A stretch of DNA of 64,000 nt from Serripes groenlandicus. Lineage: Eukaryota; Mollusca; Bivalvia; Cardiida; Cardiidae. Of this stretch, positions 45,535-58,179 are shown piece after piece (the first letter of the stretch is position 1; the number at the start of each line of letters is the position of its first letter). The stretch spans positions 8,866,252 to 8,930,251 of the forward strand of contig JASEVX010000005.1 in assembly GCA_031761405.1 (NCBI GenBank), given 5' to 3'. The position numbers were made by a program, and so were the translations under genes. The notes below the pieces were generated by a model. It saw only the letters and a program-made list of their open reading frames with translations. It was not told where the DNA came from and made no database searches.

Positions 45535-45590
45535 TGCTACCGGAAAATAATGCTCAGATCCATCGATATATTTGCAACATCTTTCCTTAC

Positions 45591-46214
45591 CTAAGAAACT
45601 GGTGTTCCTGTACTAAACCGTTTCCTTACAACTACGCACGTGGCACCCGTGTCTCTCATCATGTTTACTCTTACTCCGTTAACTGTGCCTTCCTTGGTAG
45701 GACAATTCCTTTCCATACATGCACCTAGCTGTTCCGAACTATCGTTACACAAATATATGCAACTAGAACTGGCTGTTCGCTTTAATCCCCCACGATACAG
45801 ACCTCGAGGCTTTCCTCTTCCTTTGAAATATTGGTTACCCTGATTGTGGCTATACCTTTTCAAATGGACCAGTACTTGCATTCCTAGTATCTCCAGATGT
45901 AAAATCGTCCACCAGTATCGTCGACAGCAGCCATACTATGCCTACTACCCCTTTTCCTACAATCGTCCGATCTGTGATTTCCACCACAATAGCTACATTT
46001 TCCAATTAGTGAAAGAATTACCTGCCTTCTGCGTACTGGAACCCTGTCGTTGTCCTGTATCGGACCTAAACCCTCTAGCAACCTGATCCTTTTCTTTATT
46101 ACTTCCACTTAAAACAACATTCCTACACCCACCTCTTGCTTCAGCAAATAGATCCGCCTGTACCGCCATCTCATTACCATCTGTAAACATCTTTTCTTTC
46201 AAAAATAAATACAA
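45591..46214 (-). pseudogene. Zinc knuckle and aspartic protease region
   Basis: The frame 46108-45884 holds a zinc knuckle C-S-Y-C-G-G-N-H-R-S-D-D-C (Cx2Cx3Hx4C, one residue shorter than the retroviral Cx2Cx4Hx4C). The frame 45881-45591 carries the protease active site MMRDTGATCVVVR (D-T-G-A-T). A third frame (46214-45993) overlaps the knuckle region. Stops between them indicate decay. Confidence 0.78.
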
Positions 46215-46299
46215 GTCCTTATTGCAAATTGCCCAACAACTGATCTCGTAACAAAAAAATCAATGACGCCTTCGTACGATTTTTACTATCTTTCCTAAT

Positions 46300-47062
46300 T
46301 CAAACCAACGTTCGAGATAATTCATGGATCTCCGTAAGTACTGAACAAACGTCTCCTCCCGTTTCTGGTCTAGCTACTTTGAACCGTTTTCTAAACCCTT
46401 CTTCAGTTAACTCAAAAAACGTTTGCAATAATGCTGACTTTAACTTAATATAGTCCAAAGCGTCCTCTGCAGGTAATCTAGAATAAACATCTAACGCCTT
46501 ACCTTTCAATAATGCACTAAGATGTAATGACCACTGCTCATTCTTCCAACCTTGTGCTTCTGCATATCGCTCAAACCTGGATAAATAACTGTCCATATTA
46601 TCCTTATCCTCGTCAAACCATGGTAATTTCGGTCCTTTGATTTTTTGATCTTTAATAAAAGACTTACCTACTCCATGTTTGGCCAACTCCATCGCCTGCT
46701 GATGTTCTAATTGAACTAACTCCAATGCTCTCCTATGCTCCCGATCCCTCAACTCTTCTTTCTCTCTCTCTCTAATACTCTCTCGGCTTCTTTCTGTCGT
46801 TCTAATAACCTAAGTTCTTTCTCTTCCTTCTCTCTCTCTCGGCTTCTTTCTGTCGTTCTAATAACTCTAATACTTTCTGTTCCTTCTCTCTCTCGGCTTC
46901 TTTCTGCCGTTCCAGTAACTCTCTCTCAAATTCACGATCTCTCAGTCTATGTTCTCGTTCCTTTGCTTGTTCATCTTGAACGAACTTTTTAAGTTCCTCA
47001 CCTTCATAACCGAACTCCTTGCCCAACTCTATCAACTCCTTCATACTAGTCATGACTATCAA
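46300..47062 (-). pseudogene. Gag of the Gmr1-like element
   Basis: 47062-46802 is a charged coiled coil with near-identical repeats of LLERQKEAERE (encoded by three tandem copies at about 46780-46920), starting MIVMTSMKELIELGKEFGYE. 46752-46300, in another frame, has the gag core: WFDEDKDNMDSYLSRFERYA, AQGWKNEQWSLHLSALLKGK, ALDVYSRL, and LKSALLQTFFELTEEGFRKR, related to the SCAN/retroviral capsid fold. The frame break falls in the repeat stretch. Confidence 0.82.
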
Positions 47063-47538
47063 TAGTACGATACGCTACCCCCTATATCAAAACTTAATAA
47101 ACTACAATCTAAGTTAATAAACTACAATCTAAGTTAATAATAACTACACTTCATTGGACTTCAAATCTATATTTGAATTCTCTGCATATATCCTGTACGG
47201 TATAATTCACTTTTGAGACTCACTATGCACGACCCTAATTCTATTTATAATGTTCAGATCTCAGTCTTAACACTTTTAAAGCACACCCCTTCTATCCCTC
47301 AGACTCCACGCTTTACTGCAGAAACGCTTATGGCAGCGCCGCTGTGTCTCACAGGGAACAAAAAAAAAAAAAACCTAAATAAAAACCCCATGTATAAAGC
47401 ATAAGCTATTTGTATCAAGTGTAAATGCACTGTACAATTTCCAGAAAAATGAATCTTATAAAGGAATATCTGCAGAGTTACAATTAACCTATCCAATTCT
47501 ACCCTAGTTCGTTGCCGCCTCGATACATCGAGCGAATC

Positions 47539-47556
47539 ATCCCACTTCTGACACCA
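47539..47556 (-). promoter_or_regulatory. Primer-binding site for tRNA-Leu
   Basis: Minus strand TGGTGTCAGAAGTGGGAT, complementary over 18 bases to the 3' end of animal tRNA-Leu (ATCCCACTTCTGACA plus CCA). It lies two bases after the TGTGACA end of the 5' LTR. Confidence 0.8.
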
Positions 47557-47558
47557 TT

Positions 47559-48444
47559 TGTCACAAGATGGTCAAGGGTCGACAACTCACTAAAGTAGAA
47601 TTGAACGCCGATGGTTGAATAAAAATATAAGTTTAATTTACAATTATGAAATATATACAATTTTGAGTAATTAACTTTCCTGACAAATCGAGAGGCTATA
47701 AACAAAAGAACTACTCACGCACTCTCATCCACACTTGCACCCAAATCACTTAACTGTCCCATCACTTCCGTTACTGTACCCTGTATTTGGAATGTTCATA
47801 CACGTTGTCCTTCACATCCAACTGTATCCGTTTCCCGACTTCACCGAGTCGTTGTACTTATATTCATCGCGTCGCGTATATCCTTGGATTCCGGGATCGA
47901 CAAGCCACACAACTGTGGATATATGGTTCTACACGTCCTATGACGGCACTCCTCCTAATGTCCCCCGTTACGACGTCTTATTATGTTGTGGACTGCGTCT
48001 CACACTGGTTCTTCAAACTTCTACGTTTGGACCTTCGATTGTCTGCCAGACATAAAACGGCTAAAATTGTAATAAATAACCATGTCTTACAATAATATCA
48101 ATAATGTTCCGTAAAAACCTAACAGCCTACCATTTTATACTCCTAGGGTAGCTCATCTCTATACTAATATCCTTTTACATTTCCCACTTCCATTCTTATC
48201 CTTTTCATACAACATATCTTTCCCAATAACATAACACATTGTCTCGCTCCTAACGGACTCAATTTCTGTAAAAAAACATTCACTTCGTGAACCAGAAATT
48301 CTCTAAACAATTCAATCATGTAATAATTATCTCAATCCCTAACATTGTAAATTTGCACAGATTCCATTCCTTAAATTATGCCGAAAACCCCTTTGCACAA
48401 TAACTAAGAATTTACATACCCATATGCCGTGTGAATTGGTCACA
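47559..48444 (-). mobile_element. 5' LTR of the Gmr1-like element
   Basis: On the minus strand it begins TGTGACCAATTC at 48444 and ends TTGTGACA at 47559, close to the primer site. A TATA box, GTATAAAATG (48140-48131), sits at a plausible U3/R position. The left boundary is inferred from the TG; no matching 3' LTR is available to confirm it. Confidence 0.55.
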
Positions 48445-48884
48445 TCAACTACCTCTCACTATAACGAGTGAAAACCCTCTGGCGACTCCTATGATACTGA
48501 CGGTCAAAACAAATGTTTGAGTAAGCTATATAGCACCAATCAACCCCTGGGTCTCCTGATGACAGGCAAAATTCCCGTGCAAATCGTAATTCACAATCAA
48601 CAACTAGTTTCAATACATTTATAGGCCAAATGAAAATAGCAACATAGTTTAACGTAATTAACGTTTTTTAAACCCGTCAATTCCTTAATTCTCAACGGAT
48701 TTACATGAAATGAACTCTTAATATGCTTAATATCACTTATCACATATGTATATGATAATAACTTCATAAATAATGATCTCCCTGACAATCCTGCGATAAG
48801 TTAAAACCATACGTGACCAACCTGCACTGACTGACCGTCTTTTATTTAGGCCACGCCAAATCTATTTTGTTACAGTCAGAAAGT

Positions 48885-49105
48885 ATCTATATGTGGGCAA
48901 TGGGTTAAAAATAGTATTTCAGTCATGCTGTCACATCTTTCTCCTTTTGTCACATTTTTTCTCCTTTTGTCACATTATTTTAATCTCTATCTAATGATTT
49001 ATTTTTCATTTCAAGAGATTGGTGATATTTTCGCATGGATATTTCTAAAGTCGCCTGTTACAGTTTTTTATTGTATCATTTATGTTTGTGGGAAAGGGTC
49101 AAAGA
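48885..49105. repeat. Long-palindrome repeat family copy
   Basis: ATATGTGGGCAATGGGTTAA, CTCCTTTTGTCACA twice (48942-48956 and 48961-48976), AAGTCGCCTGTTACAG and GTTTGTGGGAAAGGGTCAAA. Confidence 0.6.
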
Positions 49106-49344
49106 CGAAAAAGCGCATTACGTTTGTTAATCATGTAGTCGTCCTTAATCATGTAGAGGTGATGGAAATAATCCCCTAGCAACCTTTGTATCAACATGCC
49201 AACGTCAAGGAGGGAAAAAATTTATCTGAAATTATAACAACAAAAAGTAACAACAAAGTGCCATCCATCCCAGACAAAATAAAACTATTTCACATGCAAA
49301 CAGACCTTGAGGTTTTTCGATCGGGGACTTTCGCATGATGGTGT

Positions 49345-49460
49345 TCCCGTGACCATCTTGGTGGTGTAGTGGTTGGGACATTATCTGTAAGAGTGGTTTA
49401 ATCCTTGGTTGGGTCACATCAAAATCTTTAAACAATGGTAGTTGTTCTCAGTATGATTTT
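49345..49460 (+). repeat. SINE family A head (tRNA-like)
   Basis: GACCATCTTGGTGGTGTAGT, GGTTGGGACATTATCTGTAA, GAGTGGTTTAATCCTTGGTT, GGGTCACATCAAAATC. Box A is TGGTGTAGTGGTT and the degenerate box B GTGGTTTAATCC. The GGTTGGGTCACATCAAAAT after box B corresponds to GATCGGGTCATACCAAAAT in the 74-bp minisatellite. Confidence 0.68.
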
Positions 49461-49985
49461 AGAATGCTGAATATACTGAATACTTCCCGCATGTTGACTT
49501 CGACTTCAAAGGGTTGCTTTCTGGACGCTTTCCGTTTGCTTTCTGAATGCGTTCAGCCCAGCTCGAATAGACCTAGAACGGACCAAACATTTTTTTTGCA
49601 TGCTTTCCGCAAGCTTTTACGAACGTTCGGAAAGCATTCGCCATGTTCTATGTCCAAGGATAGCATATATTGCATCTAGTGAAATGAGTCAGAACGGTAC
49701 TATCTGGTAAAGGTAAATGTCTTCCCTTACATGCCAAAGGTCCTAATATGATTCCGTCCCACGAAAGAAACCACCAACATGGACTCTGCTTAAATTATCG
49801 ACCCGGATCAACCGTAGCATGCCGCGCAGGCTTACCGGGATCGACACTTTTCGCCTCCTATTGATTTTCTGTTTCAAAATGTATAACCCTATAATCCTAT
49901 CTCCCTGATTGTGTCAGGATCAGTCTGCGTTGACTGCTCAGACTGATCTGGGTCGACAGATTACGCAAATGCAATATACTTGTAC
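49461..49985. repeat. Two dispersed repeats
   Basis: 49485-49660 repeats the GCTTTCCG-rich element of 23.2-23.5 kb (CATGCTTTCCGCAAGC, GGAAAGCATTCGCCATGTTC). 49740-49985 repeats 1260-1535: CCGTCCCACGAAAGAAACCA, ACCAACATGGACTCTGCTTA, ATCGACCCGGATCAACCGTA, CCGCGCAGGCTTACCGGGAT, then CAGACTGATCTGGGTCGACA. Confidence 0.6.
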
Positions 49986-50589
49986 CTTTTACATGTATAC
50001 AAAAATCCAAATACAGTCATAAACGTATGCTTAAGACTACCTTGGAATAGCAATTCCATGGCTAACAGCGACCATCAAATCTATCTGCATTTATAAATGA
50101 CCATGCAGATAAAGATCGCCTGTGTACTAAGACAAGATTCATGTCATACCAAATGGTAGTCTTTATACACAGGTTAAACTGTACATGACAATGTACATCG
50201 TGCATATGTCCGTTTGTCGGAATTAAGCAATAAATGTGTAAAACTTACTCCTTTGGTCTTCCTATTATTGAGGAGCAATGTTCTTAGAAGACAATTCTCT
50301 GGTAACTGTAAAAATACATATAACCTTTAACCAGAAGTTAATAAGGATGAGTAAATGAATATCTCACTTTTAATCTATTCTAGCCCTGTGCTGTTGGTAC
50401 CAAAAAGAATCATCTCCCTGGGTCAATTATTTTGAGAACCCATAACATAGGATTTTAATACCAAATAAAGATGTACGCAAGTGGAATACATCCCTTATCA
50501 AGAGCAGTGTGTGTTTTCCTTCTTAGAAACAAATCTGAAGCAGATGACTTTGTAAAAAACAACTTAGCAAGAAATCACCAGTTGTATCG

Positions 50590-51440
50590 ATTTTACGTCC
50601 CGGGCGGTTATTACATAAAAATCAATAATTCGATTTAACAGCTATAAATTTACCTCAGGGCTACCTAGCCTTACGATTCGTACAAATGATTATATAAGGA
50701 TTTAGATACAAGGAAGGATCAATAATAATAAAACAGAGACAGGTATCAATCACAAAAAACTAATTCATATATTGCGCGAACTTGCAATATAAATAAAGGG
50801 CGCAGTTTTCACTACGGTTTTGACCTGGCTTCTTTGAGGTTATGCCTCAATAAGCCACAGCTGCTCTCTGGCGACTATCTAGTTCACCCTAGCAATCAGG
50901 CGAGGCCCGAAAGCTACCCAGAAGGAAGCGATGCTTCTCTTCTGTAATACAGCGCAATGCTTCACAACGCCAAGCTTCAAAACGCCAGGCTTCACAACGC
51001 CAAGCTTCAAAGCGCCTTGTATAGTCCCCAGTATATCCCTTACATCAAACGTCCTAAACAAGCCCACTACGCTCCGAGCAACACGGCGAAGCTTGTCAAA
51101 CTGTTTCACGTTCTCAATACAGCGAGGCTGCCTCGAGAGTGAATTTGTTTCAGCAACACCTAACACCCAAAAGCATAGGAGAACTAATTAAATTCAATGT
51201 TGTTGCCTGGTCAGAGATTCGGCCCAGACTGATTCAAACTGCAGAGAACTCGGTATTTATACTGCTAATCCGCTATGCCACCTAGCGGATTCCCGAGTAT
51301 TAACGATCTCTACCGAACATTACAAAGAAACCTATAATTAACATACCTGTCTGTATTTATTTATAAGAGAACAAAATGGCGGATCTTTAACAAAGGGAGG
51401 TAACTACTGTGGAGTATTACGCCTATTAAAGTTTGTCACA
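50590..51440 (-). mobile_element. Probable LTR (solo or of a truncated element)
   Basis: The minus strand starts TGTGACAAACTTTAATAGGC at 51440, preceded by a purine-rich AAGGCGTGGGTAG. A TATA box GTATAAATACC (51262-51252) is followed by a plausible R start and a GC-richer leader with repeated GAAGCTTGGCGTTGTGAAGC. The end is uncertain, possibly near 50590 before TGGTGATTTC. No gag or pol is adjacent. Confidence 0.45.
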
Positions 51441-52439
51441 CTACCCACGCCTTCGTTTTTGGGTGCGTCCTCGCACCCGTTTTAAAATAATGATTTAAAC
51501 AAAATACATGTGGTCTAACAATATTTTTATCTAAAAAATGGTGAAACTAACATATACAAAACAATGTATGCATAGCTATGGCTACTTAAAACTCTTTAGC
51601 GAGTGACTTCATACTACCTGGTATGACATAAAGGTTTGCCTTTACCTCTCGTTGCATTTAAAATAAAAACGTGAAAATTACATCTTAAAAACTAGTCATA
51701 AGATATGCAGTTAGTTGGTCGGAGTTAAACCCTAATTGAAGTCAATAACAAACTCTCCATCCTCCGATATGTTTACATGAATATTCGACAACCTAACTGG
51801 TCCCTCAAGTCCAACATATTCGCCTACATTAAAGCTTGAGGCTTTGGTCTGTTTTGTTTTCCGCACAAGTAACAGATGATTCAAAACACCATCTCGCTAT
51901 TGTCCTCAACCGCAATTCTCTGTCGTATTCGGCCATGTGTTGTCTGTCGTTTGAAAGATAACCTTACATGTCCCATCTCATTGCTATCCCCGCCCAGATT
52001 TGATTCAGTTGAAAAATATTATGGCGAAAAGAAAAAGTGATCATCATGAGAAAAATTCTTATCTATGTTTTCAAAAACCGTCTGCTGAAAGTGGATCAAC
52101 ATATTTCTGCACGAAGAACAAATAAAAAAAAATGTATACTACTAGTACTAATTCATTTTTTCTTTCTTTCACTCTAAATACTTAATTCTTGAAACAGTAA
52201 TTTGATAATGTTCATTTGTCAAAAGTTAAAACGATCCAATGAACGATTCCCATATAAATACACAGATTGACTCATCTGCAGCAGATGAGTTTATTTATAC
52301 CTCAAACTAAGCAATTCCTTTTTTTTGCCACCATCTTTTAAAATCTATTTAAGACTTTATAATACTTACGTTTATACTTTACAAAAACAATTTTTGTTTA
52401 TACATTTAGATGAAATAGCAGGAATGCAAATGCAGTTTG
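51441..52439. other. Intergenic, no gene
   Basis: A perfect 7-bp stem (GGGTGCGTCCTCGCACCC, about 51460-51477) lies next to the LTR. Palindrome-family remnants are at 52015-52105 and 52270-52345. Otherwise AT-rich. Confidence 0.4.
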
Positions 52440-55400
52440 CTATCTACACTTGATGCAATTACTACTACACTGGTTCTACACTTGATACAATTACCTCTAT
52501 ACTGGTTCTACACTTGATACAATTACCTCTACACTGGTTCTACACTTGATACAATTACCGCTATACTGGTTCTACACTTGATACAAATACCTCTATACTG
52601 GTTTCTACACTTGATACAATTACCTCTACACTGGTTCTACACTTGATACAATTAACTCTACATTGGTTATGCACTTGATACAATTACCTCTACACTGGTA
52701 ATACACTTGATACACTTACCCTTGCATTTGTTATACACTTGATACAATTACATCTACACTGGTTATACACTTGATACAATTACATCTACACTGGTTATAC
52801 ACTTGATATAATTACATCAACACTGGTTCTACACTTGATACAAGTACCTCTACACTGGTTATACGTTTGGTATAATGACCTCTACACTGATTCCACACCT
52901 GATATAATTAACATCTACACTGGTTTCTTCAATTGATACAATTACACCTACACTGGTTTATACACTTGATAGAATTACCCTTACATTGGATATGCACTTG
53001 ATACAATTACCGCTACAGTGGTTCTCAACTTGATACAATAACCTCTACACTGATTCTACACTTGATACAATTACATCTACACTGGTTCGACACTTGATAC
53101 AATAACATCTACACTGGTTGAATACTTGATACAATTACCTCTACACTGGTTATACACTTGATACAATTACCCCTATACTGGTTATACACTTGATACAATT
53201 ACCACTATACTGGTTCTACACTTGAAACAATTACCGCTATACTGGTTATATACTTGATACGATTACCTCAACACTTGTTCTACACTTGATACACTAACCC
53301 TTACATTGGTTCTACTCTTGATACAATTACCTCTACACTCGTTCTACACTTGATACAATAACCTCTTCACTGGTTATACACTTAATACAATTACTTCTAC
53401 CCTGGTTCAACACTTGATACAATAACCGCTACACTTAATACAATAACCTCTACATTGGTTCTACACTTGATACAATTACCTCTACACTGGATTTACACTT
53501 GATACAATAACCTCTATACTGGTTCTACACTTGATACAATAACATCTACACTGGTTGAACACTTGATACAATTACCTATACACTGGTTATACACTTGATA
53601 CAATTACCCCTATACTGGTTATACACTTGATACAATTACCGCTATACTGGTTATATACTTGATACGATTACCTCAACACTGGTTCTACACTTGATACACT
53701 AACCCTTACATTGGTTCTACTCTTGATACAATTACCTCTTCACTGGTTATACACTTAATACAATTACCTCTACCCTGGTTCAACACTTGAAACAATAACC
53801 GCTACACTTAATACAATAACCTCTACACTGGTTCTACACTTGATATGATTACCTCTACACTGGTTTTACACTTGATACAATAACCTCTTCACTGGTTCTA
53901 CAGCTGATACAATTACCATTAAACTGGTTCTACACTTGATACAATTACCTCTACACTGGTTCTACACTTAATACAATTACCTCTACCCTGGTTCTACACT
54001 TGATACAATTACCTCTACACTGGTTCTACACTTGAAACAATTACCTCTACCCTGGTTATACACTTGATACAATAACCGCTACACTTAATACAATAACCTC
54101 TACACTGGTTCTACACTTGATACAATTACCTCTACCCTGGTTCAACACTTGATACAATAACCGCTACACTTAATACAATAACCTCTACACTGGTTCTACA
54201 CTTGATACAATATCCTCTACACTGGTTCTACACTTGATACAATTACCTTTACACTGATTTTACACTTGATACAATAACCTCTACCCTGGTTCTACACCTG
54301 GTATAATTGCTATTAAACTGATTCTACACTTGAAACAGTTACCTCTACACTTGTAATACACTTGATACAATTACATCTACACTTGTTCTACACTTGATAC
54401 AATTACCATTAGACTGGTTCTACACTTGATACAATTACATATACACTGGTTCTACACTTGATACAATTACCATTAGACTGGTTCTACACTTGATACAATT
54501 ACATCTACACTGGTTCTACACTTGATACAATTACCATTAGACTGGTTCTACACTTGATACAATTACATCTACACTGGTTCTACACTTGATACAATTACAT
54601 CTACACTGGTTCTACACTTGATACAATTACTTCTAAACTGGTTCTACAATTGATACGATTAACTCTACTCTGGTTCTATACTTTATACAATAACCTCTTC
54701 ACTGGTTATAATCTTGATACACTTACCTCTACCCTGGTTCTACAGTTGATAATAATTACCTCTATACTTATTCTACGCTTCATGCCTTTACCTCTACGCT
54801 GATTCTCCACTTGATACAATTACCTCTACACTTATTCTACACTTGACACAATTACCTCTATACTGGTTCTACTCTTGATACAATAACCTCTACACTGGTT
54901 CTACACTTGATACAGCAACCACTAAACTGGTTTTACACATAATATAATTACTACTATACTGGTTCTACACTTGATACAATTACATCTACATTGGTTCTAC
55001 ACTTGATACAGTTACCTCTACATTTATTCTACATTTGATACAATTACCTCTACACTGGTAATACACTTGATACAATTACCTCTACACTGGTTCTACACTT
55101 GTTACAATTACCTCTAAACTGGTTCTACACTTGATACACTTAACTCTACTCTGGTTCTACACTTGATACAATTACCTCTTCACTAGTTATACACTTGATA
55201 CAATTACCTCTACCCTGGTTCTACAGTTGATACAATTACGTCTACATTTATTCTACACTTGATACAATTACCTCTACACTGGTTATACGCTTGATACAAT
55301 TACCTCTACACTGTTTCTACACTTGATACAATAACCACTATACTGGTTTAACACATAATACAATTACCTCTACACTGATTATACACTTGATACCATTACG

Positions 55401-58070
55401 TCTACACTGGTTCTACACTTGATACAGTTACCTCTACACTTATTCTACACCTGACACAAATACCTCTACACTGGTTCTACTCTTGATACAATAACCTCTA
55501 CACTGGTTCTACACTTGATACATTTACCTCTACACAGGTTCTAAACTTGAGACAATTTCCTGTACACTGTTTCTACACTTGATACAATAACCACTTTACT
55601 GGTTTAACACATAATACAATTACCTCTACACTGATTCTAGACTTGATACTATTACGTCTACACTGGTTCTACACTTGATACAATAACCACTATACTGGTT
55701 TAACAAATAATACAATTACCTCTACACTTATTCTACACTTTATGCCATTACCTCTACATTGGTTATACACTTAATACAATTACCTCTACACTGGTTCTAC
55801 ACTTGATACAATTACCATTACAGTGGTTATACACTTGATACAATTACCTCTACACTTGATGCAAAAACCTCTACACTGTTTCTACACTTGATACAATTAC
55901 CGCTATACTGGTTCTACACTTGATACAATAACCGCTATACTGGTTCTACCTTTGATACAATTACCGCTTTACTGGTTATACACTTGTTACAATTACCTCT
56001 ACACTTGTTCTACACTTGATACACTAACCCTTCGATTGGTTATACACTTGATACAATTACCTCTAAACTTGTTATACACTTTAAATATTTACCTCTACAC
56101 TGGTTCTACCCTTGATACAATTACTTCTACACTGGTTCTACACTTGATACAAATACATCTACACTTGATAGAATAATTTCTACACTGGCTCTAACCTTGA
56201 TACAATTACCTCTACACTTATTCTTCACTTGACACAATTACCTCTACACTGGTTTCCTCTTGATACAATAACCTCTACACTGTTTCTACACTTGATACAA
56301 TAACCACTATACTGGTTAACACATAATACAATTACCTCTACACTGATTCTACACTTGATACTATTACATCTACACTGGTTCTACACTTGATACACTAACC
56401 ACTATACTGGTTTTTACCAATAATACAATTACCTCTACACTGATTCTACAGTTGATACTATTACATCTACATTGGTTCTACACTTGATACAGTTACCTCT
56501 ACACTTATTCTACACTTTATGCCATTACCTCTACATTGGTTATACACTTGATACAATTACCTCTACACTTATTCTACACTTTATGCCATTACCTCTACAT
56601 TGGTTATACACTTGATACAATTCCCTCTACACTGGTATACACTTGATACAATTACCACTACAGTGGTTATACACTTGATACATCTACCTCTACACTGGTT
56701 CTAAACTTGATACAATTACCATTACAGTGGTTATACATTTGATACAATTACCTCTACACTTGATGCAAAAACCTCTACACTGGTTCTACACTTGATACAC
56801 TTACCGCTATACTGGTTCTACACTTGATACAATTACCGCTATACTGGTTATACACTTGATACAATTACCTCTACACTTGTTCTACACTTGATACACTTAC
56901 CCTTAGATTGGTTATACACTTGATACAAAACCTCTACACTTGTTCTTCAATTGCAACACGTACCCTTAGATTGGTTCTACACTTGATACAATTACCTCTA
57001 AACTTGTTATACACTTTAAAAAATTACCTCTACACTGGTTCTACCCTTGATAAAATTACTTCTACACTGGTTTTACACTTGATACAAATACATATACACT
57101 TGATAGAATAACTTCTACACTGGCTCTACTCTTGATACAATTACCTCTACACTTATTCTACACTTGACACAATTACCTCTACAGTGGGTTTTCTCTTGAT
57201 ACAATAACCTCTACACTGTTTCTACACTTGATACAATAACCACTATACTGGTTTGACACATAATACAATTACCTCTACACTTGATTCTATTACATCTACA
57301 TTGGTTCTACACTTGATACAGTTACCTCTACACTTATTCTACACTTTCTGACATTACATCTACATTGGTTATACACTTGGTACATCTACCTCTACACTGG
57401 TTCTAAACTTGATACACTTACCTCTACCCTGGTTCTACACTTAATATAATTACCACTATAATGGTTCTACACTTGATACAATTACCATAATACTGGTTTT
57501 ACACTTAATATAATTACCACTATACTGGTTCTACACTTGATACAATTACCTCTACATTTATTCTACACGTGATACAATTAACTCTACACTGGTTCTACAC
57601 TCGATACAATAACCTCTACACTGGTTATACACTTGATACATCTACCTCTACACTGGTTCTAAACTTGATACAATTACCTCTACACTGTTTCTTCACTTAA
57701 TACATCTAACTCTACCCTGGTTCTACACTTGATACTATTACCTCTACACTGTTTCTACATGTGATACAATTACCTCTACACTGTTTCTACATTTGATACA
57801 CTTACCTTTACATTGTTATACACTTGATACAATTACCACCACACTTGATATACACTTGATACAATTACCGCTATACTGGTTCTACCCTTGATACAATTAC
57901 CTCTACACTGGTTATACACTTGATACAATTACCACTACACTGGTTTCACACTTCATACACTTACCTCTACATTGGTCCTACACTTGATAGAATAACTTCT
58001 ACACTGTTTCTACACTTAATACAATTATCTCTACACTTGTTCTACACTTGATACACTTACCCAGATCAAT
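52440..58070. repeat. Minisatellite, 32-bp unit, - orientation, about 175 copies
   Basis: Unit ACTGGTTCTACACTTGATAC, AATTACCTCTAC, the exact complement of the unit at 38741-41175. Composite longer periods are visible (for instance repeated CTATGCCATTACCTCTACAT, and GATGCAAAAACCTCTACACT). Open frames of 60-75 codons inside are shadows. Confidence 0.96.
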
Positions 58071-58179
58071 AAGTCAAATAGGCCAATCACAGAAAATGCC
58101 TCGTCGGCCGAATCAATTATAGATAACCAAGAGGCCGAATCAATTACTGATAACCAAAACCAGGTGTTATCACAATCTA

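Larger units (their letters stand above)
44261..48444 (-). mobile_element. Ty3/gypsy LTR retrotransposon, Gmr1-like domain order, 5' part
   Basis: On the minus strand the order is 5' LTR (48444-47559), tRNA-Leu primer site (47556-47539), gag (47062-46300), zinc knuckle (46108-45884), protease (45.7 kb), then directly integrase (45.2-44.26 kb) up to the assembly gap. In most Ty3/gypsy elements RT and RNase H separate protease from integrase; protease followed by integrase is the order of Gmr1-type elements, in which RT comes after integrase. RT would then lie in the gap. Several frameshifts make this copy defective. The 3' LTR was not found. Confidence 0.75.

Noticed and set aside
47213..48095. 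Plus-strand frames across the LTR region
   Set aside because: They overlap the minus-strand LTR, TATA box and primer site and show no protein family.
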